From the NCBI GenBank assembly GCA_039707655.1, contig CM077664.1, forward strand, positions 198,394,195 to 198,458,194: a DNA stretch of 64,000 nucleotides, given 5' to 3'. Below the pieces are notes generated by a model. The model saw only the letters and a program-made list of their open reading frames with translations. It was not told the DNA's origin and did no database searches. This stretch comes from Elymus sibiricus (taxonomy: Eukaryota > Streptophyta > Magnoliopsida > Poales > Poaceae). Position 1 is the first letter of the stretch. Each line of letters opens with the position of its first letter. A program made the position numbers and the translations under genes. Shown here one piece after another: positions 1 to 12,217 of this stretch.

Positions 1-1443
1 AGGTGGACAGAAGACCCACAGGGGCCCCACGAGCCACCAGGGCGCGCCACCCCCCAGGCGCGCCACCCCCCCAGGCGCGCCCTGGTGCCTCGTGGGCCCC
101 CTGTGGCCCTTCTTCGCGTGATTCCAACACCAAAAAATCATATATATTCAGAAACCCCCGAAAGTTAACCTAGATGAGTTTTTACGCCGCCGCAAGCCTC
201 TGTACCTCCACGATCTCATCTACAGCCATTTTCCGACACCCTGCCGGCGGGGGGGAATCATCACCGGAGGCCATCTTCATCATCCCGACGGTCTCCATGA
301 CGAGGAGGGAGTAGTTCACCCTTGGGGCTGAGGGTTTGTACCAGTAGCTATGTGTTTGATCTCCCTCTCTCTCTCGTGTTCTTGATTTGGCACAATCTTG
401 ATGTATCGCGAGCTTTGTTAATATAGTTGGATCATATGGCGTTTCTTCCCTCTCTATCCTTGTTGTGATGAATCGAATCTTTTCCCTTTGAGGTTTCGTT
501 ATTGTCGGATTGAATATTTCAGATTTGAGAACACTTGATGTATGTCTTGCATATGAATACCCGTGGTGACAATGGGGTATTATATTGATTCACTTGATAT
601 ATGTTTTGGCACTCAACTCGCGGATTCCCGCGGTGACATTGGGGTAATCTATGCATATGGGTTGATGCACGTTTTCATTATCTTTTCTCCGATAGAAACT
701 TTGGGGTGCTCCTTGAAGTTCTTTGTGTTGGATTGAATATTATGAATTTGAAGTTGTTTGATGCATATCGAATAATCAACCCACAGATACTTGTGGTGAC
801 ATTGGAGTATCTAGGTGACATTAGGGTTGGTTGATGTGTTTCATATGGTGTTATTTTAATACGAACTCTAGGGCTATTCGTGACACTTATAGGGATGGCT
901 CAATAGATTGATCGAAAAGTATAACTTTGAGGTGGTTTCGTACCCTACAACAATTTCTATCTTATGTTCTCCGCTAATAGGAACTTTGGAGTGATTCTTT
1001 ATCGCACGTTGAGGGATTGTTATATGATCCAATTATATTAGCATTGTTGAGAGATTGCACTAGCGAAAGGATGAACCCTAGGCCTTGTTTTTAAGCATTG
1101 CAATACCGTTTGTGCTCACTTTTGTTACTTGCTACCTTGCTGTTTTTATATTTTCAGATTACAAAAACCTATATCTACTATCCATACTACACTTGTATCA
1201 CCATCTCTTCGCCGAACTAGTGCACCTATACAATTTACCATTGTATTGGGTGTGTTGGGGACACAAGAGATTTCTTGTATTTGGTTGCAGGGTTGTTTGA
1301 GAGATACCATCTTCAACCTACGCCTCCCACGGATTGATAAACCTTAGGTCATCCACTTGAGGGAAAATTGCTACTGTCCTACAAAACTCTGCGCTTGGAG
1401 GCCCAACACGAATCTACAAGAATAAGTTGTGTAGTAGACATCA
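1..1443 (+). mobile_element. Truncated Athila-like Ty3/gypsy LTR, 3' part
   Basis: The stretch has the look of a long Triticeae gypsy LTR: a GC-rich inverted repeat, then a TATATATT box at 141-148, a pyrimidine-rich leader, and a terminus ending GTAGTAGACATCA at 1443. In Athila-type elements known to me that end is followed by a tRNA-Asp primer site; here no primer site follows, so this is a 3' LTR or solo LTR whose start lies left of the window. The duplicated target cannot be checked because the other end is missing. Short ORFs inside it are not coding. Confidence 0.7.
16..106. repeat. GC-rich hairpin in LTR upstream of TATA box
   Basis: Arms of 33 nt at 16-48 and 74-106 pair with two mismatches; each arm contains GGCGCGCC, and a third GGCGCGCC sits in the loop. 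The element lies about 35 nt upstream of TATATATT. A closely related hairpin occurs in the LTR at 60463-60543. Confidence 0.85.
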
Positions 1444-1656
1444 GCACCAAGTTCGAGAAGACCATGGAAGTCTGCTCCAACTTCACCAGCATGGCAGACA
1501 TGCAGAAAGAGTCGGACACGGTGGTGAAGAAGGCGACGCCGGAGGAGTTGAAGATGCTGATTCCTGACACAGCGAAGGGCGCTATGTCAGTCGACATCCT
1601 TCGCTGGGCCATGAATCAGGCTGAGTCCGGCGACGCTCGACAGAGGTCAAGGTGGG

Positions 1657-3161
1657 TGTAGGATCGAAAGTATGTCTAGAGGGGGGGTGATTAGACTACT
1701 TGACAAAATAAAAATCTATCCTTTTCCCAATTTTAGTTGTGGGTAGATTTTAGCAATTCTACCAAGTCTAGTATCACCCTACACATGCAATTCTAAGAGT
1801 ATAGCAGCGGAAAGTAAAACATTGCACATGTAAGTAAAAGAGGGTTTGGAGATTTCAAGCGCAATGAAGACACGATGATTTTTGGCGTGATTCCGATAGG
1901 TGGTGCTATCGTACGTCCACGTTGATGGAGACTTCAACCCACGAAGGGTAACAGTTGCGCGAGTCCACGGAGGACTTCACCCACGAAGGGTCCACGAAGA
2001 AGCAACCTTGCCCATTCCACCATGGCTTCCGTCCACGAAGGACTAGCCTCACTCGGGGTAGATCTTCATGAAGTAGGCGATCTCCTTGCCCTTACAAACT
2101 CCTTGGTTCAACTCCACATGATCTTGGAGGCTCCCAAGTGACACCTAACCAATATAGGAGACACCACTCTCCAAAAGGTAATAGATGGTGTGTTGATGAT
2201 GAACTCCTTGCTCTTGTGCTTCAAATGATAGTCTCCTCAACACTCAATCTCTCTCTCATAGATTTGGCTTGGGTAGGAGAAGTATTGGAGTGGAAAGCAA
2301 CTTGAAGAGGCTAGAAATCAAGGTTCAAATGGTTGGATTGGAATCTCTTGATCTCAACACATGAGTAGGTGGTTCTCTCTCAGAAAATGAATGGTGGAAG
2401 TGTAGACACGTTCTGATGGCTCTCTTAGAGAGTAAGTGGGGGTGGAGGGGTATAAATAGCCTTCACCCAAAATCCAACCGTTACACACTTTTGACCCAAA
2501 TCGGTGAGACCGAACGTGAACTCGGTGAGACCGATTAGTGTAAAAGATGTGAACGTTAAGCTTTTCGGTGGGACCGAAGTGGAATAACTCGGTGGGATCG
2601 AAGTGCAATGGCTAGGGCAAAACCCAGTCTCGGAAATTCCGATTATTTCAACTCGGTGATTCCGAAGTGAAACAATGTCATCACAGAAACTTGGCAATGC
2701 CATCTCGGTGGGATCGAGATCCATTTCGGTCAAACCGAATTGCTAGGGTTTGGTAGTGGCAATGGAAGTGGTAATCTCGGTGGGTCCGGATGGGGTAGTT
2801 TCGGTGGGACCGAGATAGTAATTTAGGGTTTGGACATATGTGTTTTGAGGAAGTGAGTGAGGGTTTTTGGAGCAATACCACTAAGCACTTTGAGCAAATG
2901 AGTCATAACCGAAACCTCATCCCCTTTTAATAGTATTGGCTTTCCTAAGGGACTCAATGTGATCTTGGATCACTAAACCAAAAATGTAGAGTCTTGGAGT
3001 TGCCAATTCTTCTCCTTGACATTTTGAGGGGTCCACATCCATTAGTCCTTGCCATGCCAATCATTGATCTTTTCTGAAATCTACTAGCAATGAGTATTAG
3101 ATCAATGATGTATATGTTGTTATTAATTACCAAAACCACCCGGGGATTAGTTGCACTTTCA
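1657..3161 (-). mobile_element. Solo LTR of a Sirevirus-type Ty1/copia element
   Basis: The 1505-bp unit begins TGTAGGATCG and ends TTGCACTTTCA on the + strand and is flanked on both sides by GTGGG (1652-1656 and 3162-3166), a perfect 5-bp target duplication. No internal domain or second LTR is present, so it is a solo LTR left by recombination between two LTRs. Orientation is minus: its start matches the distal end of the Sirevirus LTRs at 31651 and 42430 (AGGATCG, CTAGAGGGGGGGTGA), and the minus strand has a TATTTATA box at 2451-2458. Confidence 0.88.
2500..2815. repeat. Array of ~10 spaced palindromes, core CGGT-N3-ACCG
   Basis: Ten sites of the form TCGGT-NNN-ACCGA, some with one mismatch, occur about every 30 bp. 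Spacers vary (GAG, GGG, CAA, GAT). On the minus strand they lie directly upstream of the LTR TATA box, in the U3 position. Confidence 0.85.
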
Positions 3162-3441
3162 GTGGGCCAAGTACAAATAGTACAGGCGTCCTCATGACCA
3201 TCGTGCCGCAGCGTACTTCACATCAGGGACTGTGGTGGCGGTGGAGGAGGAACAAGAAGCGGTGGCGATGGAGGTGGAAGAAGAAGTTGCGGTGGCGATG
3301 GTTGTAAGGGCGCCAGGACATCGAAGCATGCCAATCGATCTGGACTCCGGCGAGGAAGAAGAGACGGTGGTGCAACTCGAGGACAAGAACAAGGCCAAAG
3401 GCACCCGCCGCTCCAACCGCCTCCAGGGTCGCCGAGGCTAA

Positions 3442-4046
3442 GATCTAGGACTACTGTGTAAGATTTACCCCTAATCCCCATTACCCTTGTACTCAATCTC
3501 GATCTGTAACCTCCAATCCATCGGTACTACGAACTCATGACGATGTTATGCTCACTCCTATGTCTATTTACCCCGATTCCTCATTCCCCTAACGCGGATC
3601 GAACCTAAACGCGGATCGAATGCAAATGAGTACGCCAGAAGGATAAAAAAGTGCTTACCGCCATTGCCGTTCTGGAGGTGATGATGCGGATGCCGGTGAA
3701 GGGGCCGCAGGTCGCCTTGCTTTCCTCCGATCTGCTGAGAGTGGGGAGAGGGGAGAGGGGAGAGGGAGCGGTGAGGGGGAGGTGAGGGTAATAACTGCCA
3801 GCGCTTCGGGAAGCAACGCGGCTTCTCGAGCGTGGCTCCACGTGTGCAGTCCCCGCCGCCCACGTGCATCGCTCGGGCCTGGCTCTGGAGAAACTGCCGA
3901 TTCGAGCGTTCCTAGTGAGGCAGGCCCAGATGTGTTTTGAGTTTCGTGCTATGCAGGCCGAATAGTGAACGCAGGCAACCAAACGAGCCACAATCTTCTT
4001 GCGCGGGCCTGATTGGCCCATATGCAGGCAACCAAACACGTCCTAA
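3442..4046. other. No gene recognised
   Basis: The stretch holds the flank of the broken ORF and a GC-rich part. The motif CAGGCAACCAAAC occurs twice (about 3970 and 4024), next to wording typical of Harbinger/Tourist-type transposon ends in grasses, so a decayed MITE is possible, but I cannot set borders. Confidence 0.4.
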
Positions 4047-4437
4047 GGCCTTATACAATGCAGGGTGCGGCCTTGTACAATGCAAGATGCTTAGGGGAGG
4101 TGCTTAGAGAAATAAATCAGGCTTTTCTTAAGCACCGGTGCTTATTTGTACATGATAGACACTTAATTAGGCGTCTCTCCTATAGAAATAGACACTGGTG
4201 CTTCAAAAAAACCGGGTTTATTTTTCTAAGCACCTCCCTAAGCACTTAGCATTGTACAAGGCCTTAGGGGAGGTGCTTAGAGAAATAAATCAGGCTTTCT
4301 TCAAGCACCGGTGCTTATTTGTACATGATAGACGCTTAATTAGGCATCTCTCCTGTAGGAATGGACACCGGTGCTTCAGAAAAATTCGGTTTATGTACAA
4401 TGTTAGGTGCTTAGGGAGGTGCTTAGAAAAATAAACC
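4047..4437. mobile_element. Self-nested MITE with GGCCTTGTACAATGC termini
   Basis: An inner copy (4069-4263) has perfect 15-nt terminal inverted repeats GGCCTTGTACAATGC and GCATTGTACAAGGCC with GGTGCTTAG motifs inside each arm. It interrupts an outer relative whose left end reads GGCCTTATACAATGC at 4047 and resumes with TTAGGGGAGG at 4264. The right end of the outer copy is reversed: GTACAATG and GGTGCTTAG read in the left-arm direction at about 4395-4437, between GGTTTAT and ATAAACC. I find no clear target duplication, so the superfamily is open. Confidence 0.7.
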
Positions 4438-4597
4438 TCACGTTCTTCAAAAGTCTTATCAGTTGCGCCCGCCCTCGACCCAATCCACAGGAAAGGAGAC
4501 AACGCGAGGCGACCACGCGGCACGAGCGCACGAGCACGATTCTTCCGGTGCGTCGCGCGGCGGCCTCCACCTCCGCGGCCGTGCCGACTCCGCCTCC

Positions 4598-7500
4598 ATG
4601 GCGTCCGTCTACACCGCGCCTCGGGCGCCGCTACCCGCCACTGCCGCCTCCTTCCCCGCCTCCTCGTCGTCCTCGCGGCAGCTGGACTCCAACCCTAGCC
4701 GATTCCTCGCTGCGCACCGCGGCCAGCGGCTCCTCCGCGTCCGCCGCCTGGCGGGGGCCGCGCCGACTCGCCGCGCCTCTGACGCCGCCTCAGTGTTCCG
4801 GTGCAGCGCGCGCAGCCCCGGCGCGGACCCCGGCGGCGAGCGACGCCGAGGCTGGGACGCTCTCTTCCACGACGCCTTCCAGGGCGCCGTGCGGCGGTGG
4901 AGCGAGTACGTCGGGAATTACTGGCCCTCGGCACACCCCTCGAAGGAGGCGGGTCTCGCGACGGGAGCGGGGAGTTCTCACGAACTGGAGGAGAGAGGGC
5001 AGGGAGTGGAGGAAGACGGTGAGGAGGTGGACGTGGTGCAGGAAGAAGGGAAGTGGAGCTGGGAGAGGTGGAAGCAGCACTTCGCCCTCATTCAGGAGAG
5101 CGAGCGCCTTGTTGATGAACTGCAGGTTGATTTTTCTCACTGATCAGTGACTACTTGTGAATATGGATGAGGCTTGCACAAAACGCACCGTTATTGATTT
5201 TTCATTAACATGTGATTACGAACATGGAACGTTTACAAATGTCTCCATGGACCGTGCCCAAATTCCACATTTCCCCTTTCTTCTGCCAGACAATCTATAC
5301 TTGCTTTATCCTAGGAACTAGTAGCATGAAGGAGTTAGGTTCTGAAGAAATTTACGTAATGCGGATACTCGATAAGCTTAATTGATGGCGATTAACTGTT
5401 CCGAGGAAACTTACTCCTTAGGGAGCTGAAGCACTACTGAAGCCAGGCTCAAACTTAAACTGGCTTCTTTGGAGCGACGCATTTTTTTCTCAAGTATCAA
5501 TGTGAATTAGTCGCCAAAGTTCTTTCGTGTGTTGAAACTACTAATTTTGTGTTAGATCAATCCATTGATGGTAGGCTATATCTTGGGCTTAGCACCATAA
5601 CATGTTCCATTTATGGCCTATGCCATCTGTTACCATGCCAACAACATGTGGGAGATACCGTGTCAACATTTGTATTGAAGGTTTGCAATGCTTATACGCT
5701 TTTGTTAATAGGCTCAGTGGTCTAATAGATTAACAAAGCATGCATCATACCGTTAATAGGCCTAATGGTCTAATAGATTCACAAAGCATGCATCATACCG
5801 TTGATAAGCTCAGTGATCTAATAGATTTACAAAGCATGCATCATACCGTGGTTTAGACTGATAGAACACCTGTGCTCTTATTGTAGAGCTGGGACTACAA
5901 GTTACGGTAGAAGCAATGATCATATATGAGTTACAGTTTGGACTATCTTTCTGAAATCACACTACTAAGCTTCATGGCAACATAAAGAAGAGCCAGGAGC
6001 TTATTTGCAATTTATATGATGTTTGATGTTTTTAAAATTGTTTTTCATTAGGTGTGCCAGTTTTTTTGTATCTGGAATTGTTTGGAACCATTGAGTGCTG
6101 GTTGTGTCATATCTGTATATGACTAATTAAAAAATGTATGGGCAATATTGGGCGTAAATTAATTCTTTGCTCATTGCTGATATACCATGTGCATATTGTG
6201 TTTTTTATCAAGATATTTTTCCTCTTAATCGTTTACTTCTACCAAATTGCAAATTTCCTGATGGCAGTGTATTGTGTTTCAGCTACAACTCCGCACTGCT
6301 GTGTGTAGAGAAGACTATAGGAGTGCCCACAAACTGAAGTTAGCTATTGCTGCTACATCAAGAAATGATACTGTCGGCAGAGCAATATCTGAGTTACATG
6401 TAAGAAATCAGAAATATCTGCTCTTTTGTCTGTGTATAGTTAATGATAAATGGCACCTTTGATCATTTTAGTTCGCTTGCGACGTCATGTTTCCTTTATT
6501 ATTACTTTAAAATATCCTAGTTAGATGCCTGTCAATAGCTAGTGAAATAGTCCTATGCTACATGGGGATGAATGTCTGGCATGCTTACTGCTTTGGATGG
6601 AAACAGTAGCTAATAACTTATCTAATAACTGAGATAACCCAATTTATGGGGGGCCATCAAGGCATACTCTCACCGAAAATTTCTGTCACCTATTGTATTT
6701 ACATTCCCCATCTTAACCAGCAATATCAGACCATGTCAGGTGTTGAAATGCCACTGGTAACAGTGACTAACTTTGACCAGTCACTGTTTCATATCAGTGT
6801 TGTTGCAACTGGATGTGACAGGCTGTTCAATTTTGTAACTTGGGCTATTGGGCCGTTATGAACCAGCGGCAACAAGGCTGAGCAGGAATTCTTTCACACA
6901 GCTGTCTAGAAATTGGCAACTGTTGCATCTGCTTGGAGGAATATTATTATTTTTTGACCATGGCTTGGAGGAATAAATTGTTGGATAATGAAATGAAAGA
7001 TGAAGTGATGGTGGTTTGAGCCCATGTCCTGAACAATGGAGCAATTGCACACTTGCCTTCTGGGTTTTGTGCATAACTTCAATTCATCATGTACTAGTTC
7101 TGCTCTGGTGATCCAACCAGGGACCATGAACTGGGAGCCTGACCGAGCCATCTACCTGTCCAGTTTCCATAACTATGCTGTAGATAAGAGGAACCAATCT
7201 GAATGCTTTCAAGTAGAGTAACTGATTTGATTCATGATACCAGGAGTAGATTGATAGCATGATATTAATTTGATAATTGAGCACCGTTTATCTAATGTTT
7301 TAACTCTTACAGAGGGCCATAGAAGAGGAGCGCTATGTGGATGCAGCTTATATTAGAGACCACGCTGGTGCAGGACTGGTTAGTAACCCAAAGGCTCAAC
7401 AGCCTGTTATTTTGTGTTGTTAGACTCTATGGCTACAAATTAGCAACTATGAAATACGTAACATGCAGTATCACATACGGAGTACCATTTTAGTTAAGTC

Positions 7501-10500
7501 TGGATTAAGCCTAAGTTAAGCTGAAGAGGTGTGGTATGGTATGACATCACATGCCCACTGGCTATAAACACATGCCACATATCAGACCGTTGCCTAGACC
7601 ATGAGCAAAACACCATGCATTCTTGAACAAAGGGATTAAAAGAGGGTAATCATGTTATCCATCTTAGTTAGTACCCCCATTGTGGCTTTTCTAGTTGATT
7701 CTACTGTTAGCACTGTTGTTTATGTATGACGATTATGTCCCACAAGGCCATAACTGTAGCCTAGCAGCTTAAAGTTCAGGCAGGATAAAGTCATGTGGCA
7801 GGCTACCAACTAATAAGCCTGAATCTCTTGTTTTGGAAACTGGAATGCACATGAGAAGAGAAGAAGAGTATTTGCAAGTGTTACAAAAATATAGCCTTGT
7901 AAAATGAGCAGCTTTCCCAAGTTTCTGTTAGCCCTTGTACTCTAGTTTATGGATATCCTTTCTACTTTTTGTGTCCTTTTCACATGTGCAAAAGAATGCC
8001 ATTACCTGATTCTTTAGAGCATATGCAGTTGGGATGGTGGTCTGGGATTTCTGGAAGTTTGTCTGATCCATATGGTCTTATAATCCGTATAAGCGCTGAA
8101 CATGGTCGATACGTGGCAAAAAGTTATGATATCAGGTATTGCTTTTTCTGGTTATGTATTATTGACACTCAAAAGTTCATGTTTGGTATGTCGAAACTAC
8201 GAAGTTTTCTTGTCCTATATTGCAAGTTGTGTATATTTTCTTTGATCAATCATTTTTTAGGTGCACTTTCGGTACATGCATTATGTTTATGGATGACTTG
8301 AGTTCTTAGTTTTGTTACTATTAATGTTGTTTTGAGAAAGAGATGGAAAAGAAAATCCCTGTGATAGGGTGGGTTAGCTACTCCAGGGTGTTCACTCTGA
8401 AGGCGCCTATGCCATTGCAGAATGACTGCATGTTAGTGGGAATTTTTGGTCGCGAGTGTTACTACTAGAGAAATGAGACCAAATTAGGAGTGGAGTATGC
8501 TTGTTTCTGATTGAATTAATGTGTTAAGATGTTGAGGTGATAGAAAACATGGTAGTGAAATCGCTCAAATCAGTAAGCTTATGGTGAAGAAACTGGGTTA
8601 AATTGTGATTTTCCATTGATGAAACAGAACTTGGATTCTTAAGAATGACATTGTTGTTTTACCACATGAAAGAAATAGCAATATCCATTAGTTCTCTGGG
8701 TCCCACCAGGGTGGGCCCCTCTGGGGCAATAAAGAAATGAATAAATATTCATCATATTATTATGGAATGGGCTTTCCATGAAATGAATTAGCATCACGTG
8801 TGTTTTATTTGCTAAAATAGCCTTAGGTTTTAACTCTCTCGCGTGTATGTTCAGGCAGCTGGCTTCAGATGGCCATGGTTACCCTATATTCGAAATTTAT
8901 TTTGCAGAGGCAAATGGAGGATACAACCTGCAGGTATGCGGACTGACACTTCAAAGAGAGTAAATTAATAATCAACTGAAAAAAAAAATCTCATTCCCAC
9001 TCATCACAAATTGCATAAGTAGAATGCCAAGTTACCGTGTTTGCTCATGCTCATGTAAACTCACCATTGCATCCTTTGTCTTTTGATATGACAATATCAT
9101 TATAGAGGATCATGATGCCAGTACTGATAGACATTACAATTTTTTATATGCATCTTTGAGTTATGTAGTTGTAGTCCATCCAAGCACTGGTATTTTTCTG
9201 ATGCACATGAAATACCATTTTTCGACTTCCATAGATATTGTTATATGGTTGCAAGGCTTTCATATGCATCCTTCATAAGTTTGAGTTAATGGCCTTTTCA
9301 GCGTAGCTGCTTATTAATTTTCTTATGGCCACTAGTCCGTACACGTTGATATTGAACTCTGGTATTTATATGGTATCTGGCAAGTGTAGCTGTCCTGTGC
9401 TATGACAATATTCCTATACCTGATCTGACCTAGTTTTGGTATAAAACCGTAAGCTTACAACAATTGCTATCTAACAATTTGCGAGCCTTAGTTTTTTTAG
9501 TCATGCTCATTTTCTAACAAAATAAAGCTTTTATTCCAGGCAGTGCATCTGAAACCAGATGTCAGTGATTCAGACCAGTTGCGAAACATGTTGAGTGGAA
9601 AACTAGATGTCAACAATATAAACATATCTAGCAGTTCCTTGGGCGCTAAACACGAGGAACATGATGAAGGCATAAACATGGACGATCAAAATAGCGATGA
9701 TAGTGATGTTGCTGCTGGTCCAGCTGGTTTGAAAAACTTGTCAAATGATTCAACTCCAATTTCCAGGATCAAAATATTGAAGGTAGCGCCTATGGAAAAC
9801 ATCAACCAGGACTATATAATTAAAATATTTGACCAGATTTCAGAGGAAGATGATGACAATGATGAAGCTGATATCGAAAATGAATCTTCACAAGATATTG
9901 GCGATGAAGATAACAATGAAGAAGCAGGAACAATTTCTGCAGAAGAGAATAATGACGAGTCTGGTGAGGAAAGTGATATTGAAGCATTGTTATCGATTGG
10001 AATTGAAGTTGACAATGATAAGGATTTTGCTTCACAGTCCTCACCTAAAACTTTTGAACGCATGCCAGCTAAATTAGACAAGAGAGAACGCTTTTCATTT
10101 ACCTTCTATACTGAACAATCCAGTAAAAAGCCAGCTGCAGAAAAGGCTCAACACATTCCGAGGAAACGAGTTGGCTTCCGTACCACTGAGCAGGATGGTG
10201 ATCTCAAGTTTGATCGTGTAAAGTTGTCTGGGGGCAATAGGAAACTACCGGTAAATATTGCAACACTGAGCTGTTTTGCAATAGCTTTGGAACAAAGAAC
10301 CTACTATTTACTATGGACTTCCTATGCTATTTAAGTTTTTCTTTAAATGTTGCTAATCTGCACAAACTGGTAAAACAAACTGTGCTTTTTATAAATTTCT
10401 AGCAAATTGGTGAATTACATTTTGTAAAATGCACCACCTTTTGTCTTGATGATAAAGTGCATCGATTCAAAAAAAAATCTGCAGAATACATATAACATCT

Positions 10501-12217
10501 GCCTTTTGAAGTCGGCTATTGGTTGTTAAGTAAAGTAGTTATCTGTGTCGAGCACCTTTTGACATGAACACACTATGAATTGTTTTCGTACCGCTTTTGT
10601 TTTTTTCCCCAAAGTATTTGAAGACAAACATATTGACTAATTCATTAAGCCCTAAAATATATATTTATACTGGGCATGTATTTTCTAATAGCGTTCCCAA
10701 GTCACATTAAGAAAGAAGACTTTTTCACCTCAGCTTATCTGCTGCAGATACTACAACTTGGTATTAAGCAACTTAATAACAAGGTTCAGCCAAAACTATA
10801 TGGAGTTACCCACTTCAGCCGTATTCAGATGCCCATCTCTTCAGATCCTCTTAGTGGTATGTTCCTAATCATTTCTTCAACTTAGCTTTTCATGATATCA
10901 TTATCTGCCGTCTCTCTTTTACTGGTATTGGCTGAAAAGGTACTTCTTGGCAGGTCTATATGAGACTGCATCTGGGTTTGACTCAGAAGTTCTTAGTTTA
11001 CAACGGAAATTCGGTCAATGGCAGGAGGATGATTCATCTGAGGAGCACTTTGATCTTAAGTTTTATGAGTATGTCGAAGCTGCAAAATTGACTGGGGACA
11101 ATCTTGTGCCAGCGGGTCAGGTATTATGCTTTGATTTATGTCCTTCCCATTTGCAATGGAAATGCATCATTTTTTGGGTACATTGATGTTTAATTTCGCA
11201 TTTACTAGTTCTCTCTGGTAAGAAGTGTGGGTTTTCATGCATTGCACATTCTTGGATAATTGTGGAATACCTTTTGTTTACAGAACATTCTTAGGGGTAC
11301 CATACTCAATATTTGGAGTTGCACACCCATACTTTGAATTTTTCATGTCGAATCCCCTTGCTATGTTTCTTAGTTGCATTGTGGGACCTCTCGTATTTAT
11401 GTGGTCATGTAGAGTAATTGAGAGTTTGATTACTAGAGCTGATTAAGACACCTTAATTCCTGCTGATGTCATCCTTGCTCAAATTATTCTGATCTTGGAG
11501 ATGGTTATTTCAGTTTTACGATGATGCATATTTGATGATGTTGAAATAGTTATGCAATATTTGACTGATAAGCACTGATAATGATTGAGTATTGCCACAC
11601 GTAATAAAATGATCTACACAAATTCAAATTAAGTGCTGGCGTGGATATTAACAGCATGGAGGTTGTAGAAGACGACATATGGTAGTTATTTTTCTTAGCA
11701 ATCAATATATGTCCACTTGTAAGTAGATATTCTATTTTCTTCTGTAATGATACCATTACTAACTCAATCCTATTTGATCTTATTTGCATCCCAGGTTGTC
11801 TTCCGTGCGAAAGTTGGCAAACATTATCAGCTTCCTCATAAGGGGGTCATCCCTAGAGAACTTGGAGTGGTATTTTCTGTGAGAGGATAATGCTTTTACC
11901 TTTTCACCATCAAACTGCTCATCTTATGTTACGCTATGGCACAGGTTGCTAGGTATAAGGGGCAAAGGAGAATTGCAGATGCTGGTTTCAAAAATCCTCG
12001 ATGGGTTGACGGCGAGCTTTTGATACTAGATGGAAAGGTGAAATCATTCATACAAAGTACATATTTGTTTGCATATTATTATTCATTACTTGTTTTGAAC
12101 AGATTTCCTTTGTGCAATTTGTAGTTCATCAGAGATGGTCCTGTGATAGCTTTCTTCTACTGGACATCAAATCTCCATCTTTTTGAATTCTTTAGGCGGT
12201 TGAGTCTTCCTGACTAG
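4598..12217 (+). CDS. EX1: EXECUTER1-like chloroplast singlet-oxygen sensor, 11 exons
   Basis: Exons: 4598-5125, 6283-6399, 7313-7378, 8029-8135, 8855-8933, 9540-10250, 10748-10856, 10954-11120, 11795-11869, 11945-12037, 12125-12217; every intron is GT-AG and the join encodes 714 aa with no stop. The start was chosen because it opens with a Ser/Ala/Arg-rich plastid transit peptide. Two UVR-like helical hairpins follow (about 177-200 and 215-240, containing AGAGLLGWWSG), then DPYGLIIRI and HGRYVAKSY, an Asp/Glu-rich linker (about 390-480) and the C-terminal DUF3506 domain with [19 protein letters not shown] proteins of the thylakoid relay singlet-oxygen signals to the nucleus and are turned over by FtsH. 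The C-terminus ([12 protein letters not shown]) fits EX1 better than EX2, and Trp673 aligns with the oxidised Trp643 of Arabidopsis EX1 as I recall it. No TATA box is evident between the MITE and the start. The gene looks functional. Confidence 0.93.
5704..5850 (+). repeat. 48-bp tandem repeat, 3 copies, in intron 1
   Basis: ACAAAGCATGCATCATACCGT recurs at 5733, 5781 and 5829, an exact 48-bp step, with a variable TCTAATAGAT part between. It lies inside the first intron of the EX1-like gene. Confidence 0.85.

Larger units (their letters stand above)
1444..3441 (+). pseudogene. Unrecognised ORF split by a solo LTR
   Basis: Removing the solo LTR and one copy of its GTGGG duplication leaves one reading frame across 1444-1656 and 3167-3441, broken by one TAG shortly after the junction (about 3178). 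The first part is a mixed helical sequence; the second is very rich in Glu and Val, followed by a basic end with an Asn-Arg-Leu-Gln motif and a TAA stop at 3439-3441. The left end is cut by the LTR ending at 1443, so no start is known (ATGs at 1464 and 1492 are in frame). I do not recognise the family. It may be a gene relic or coding sequence of another transposon. Confidence 0.4.
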
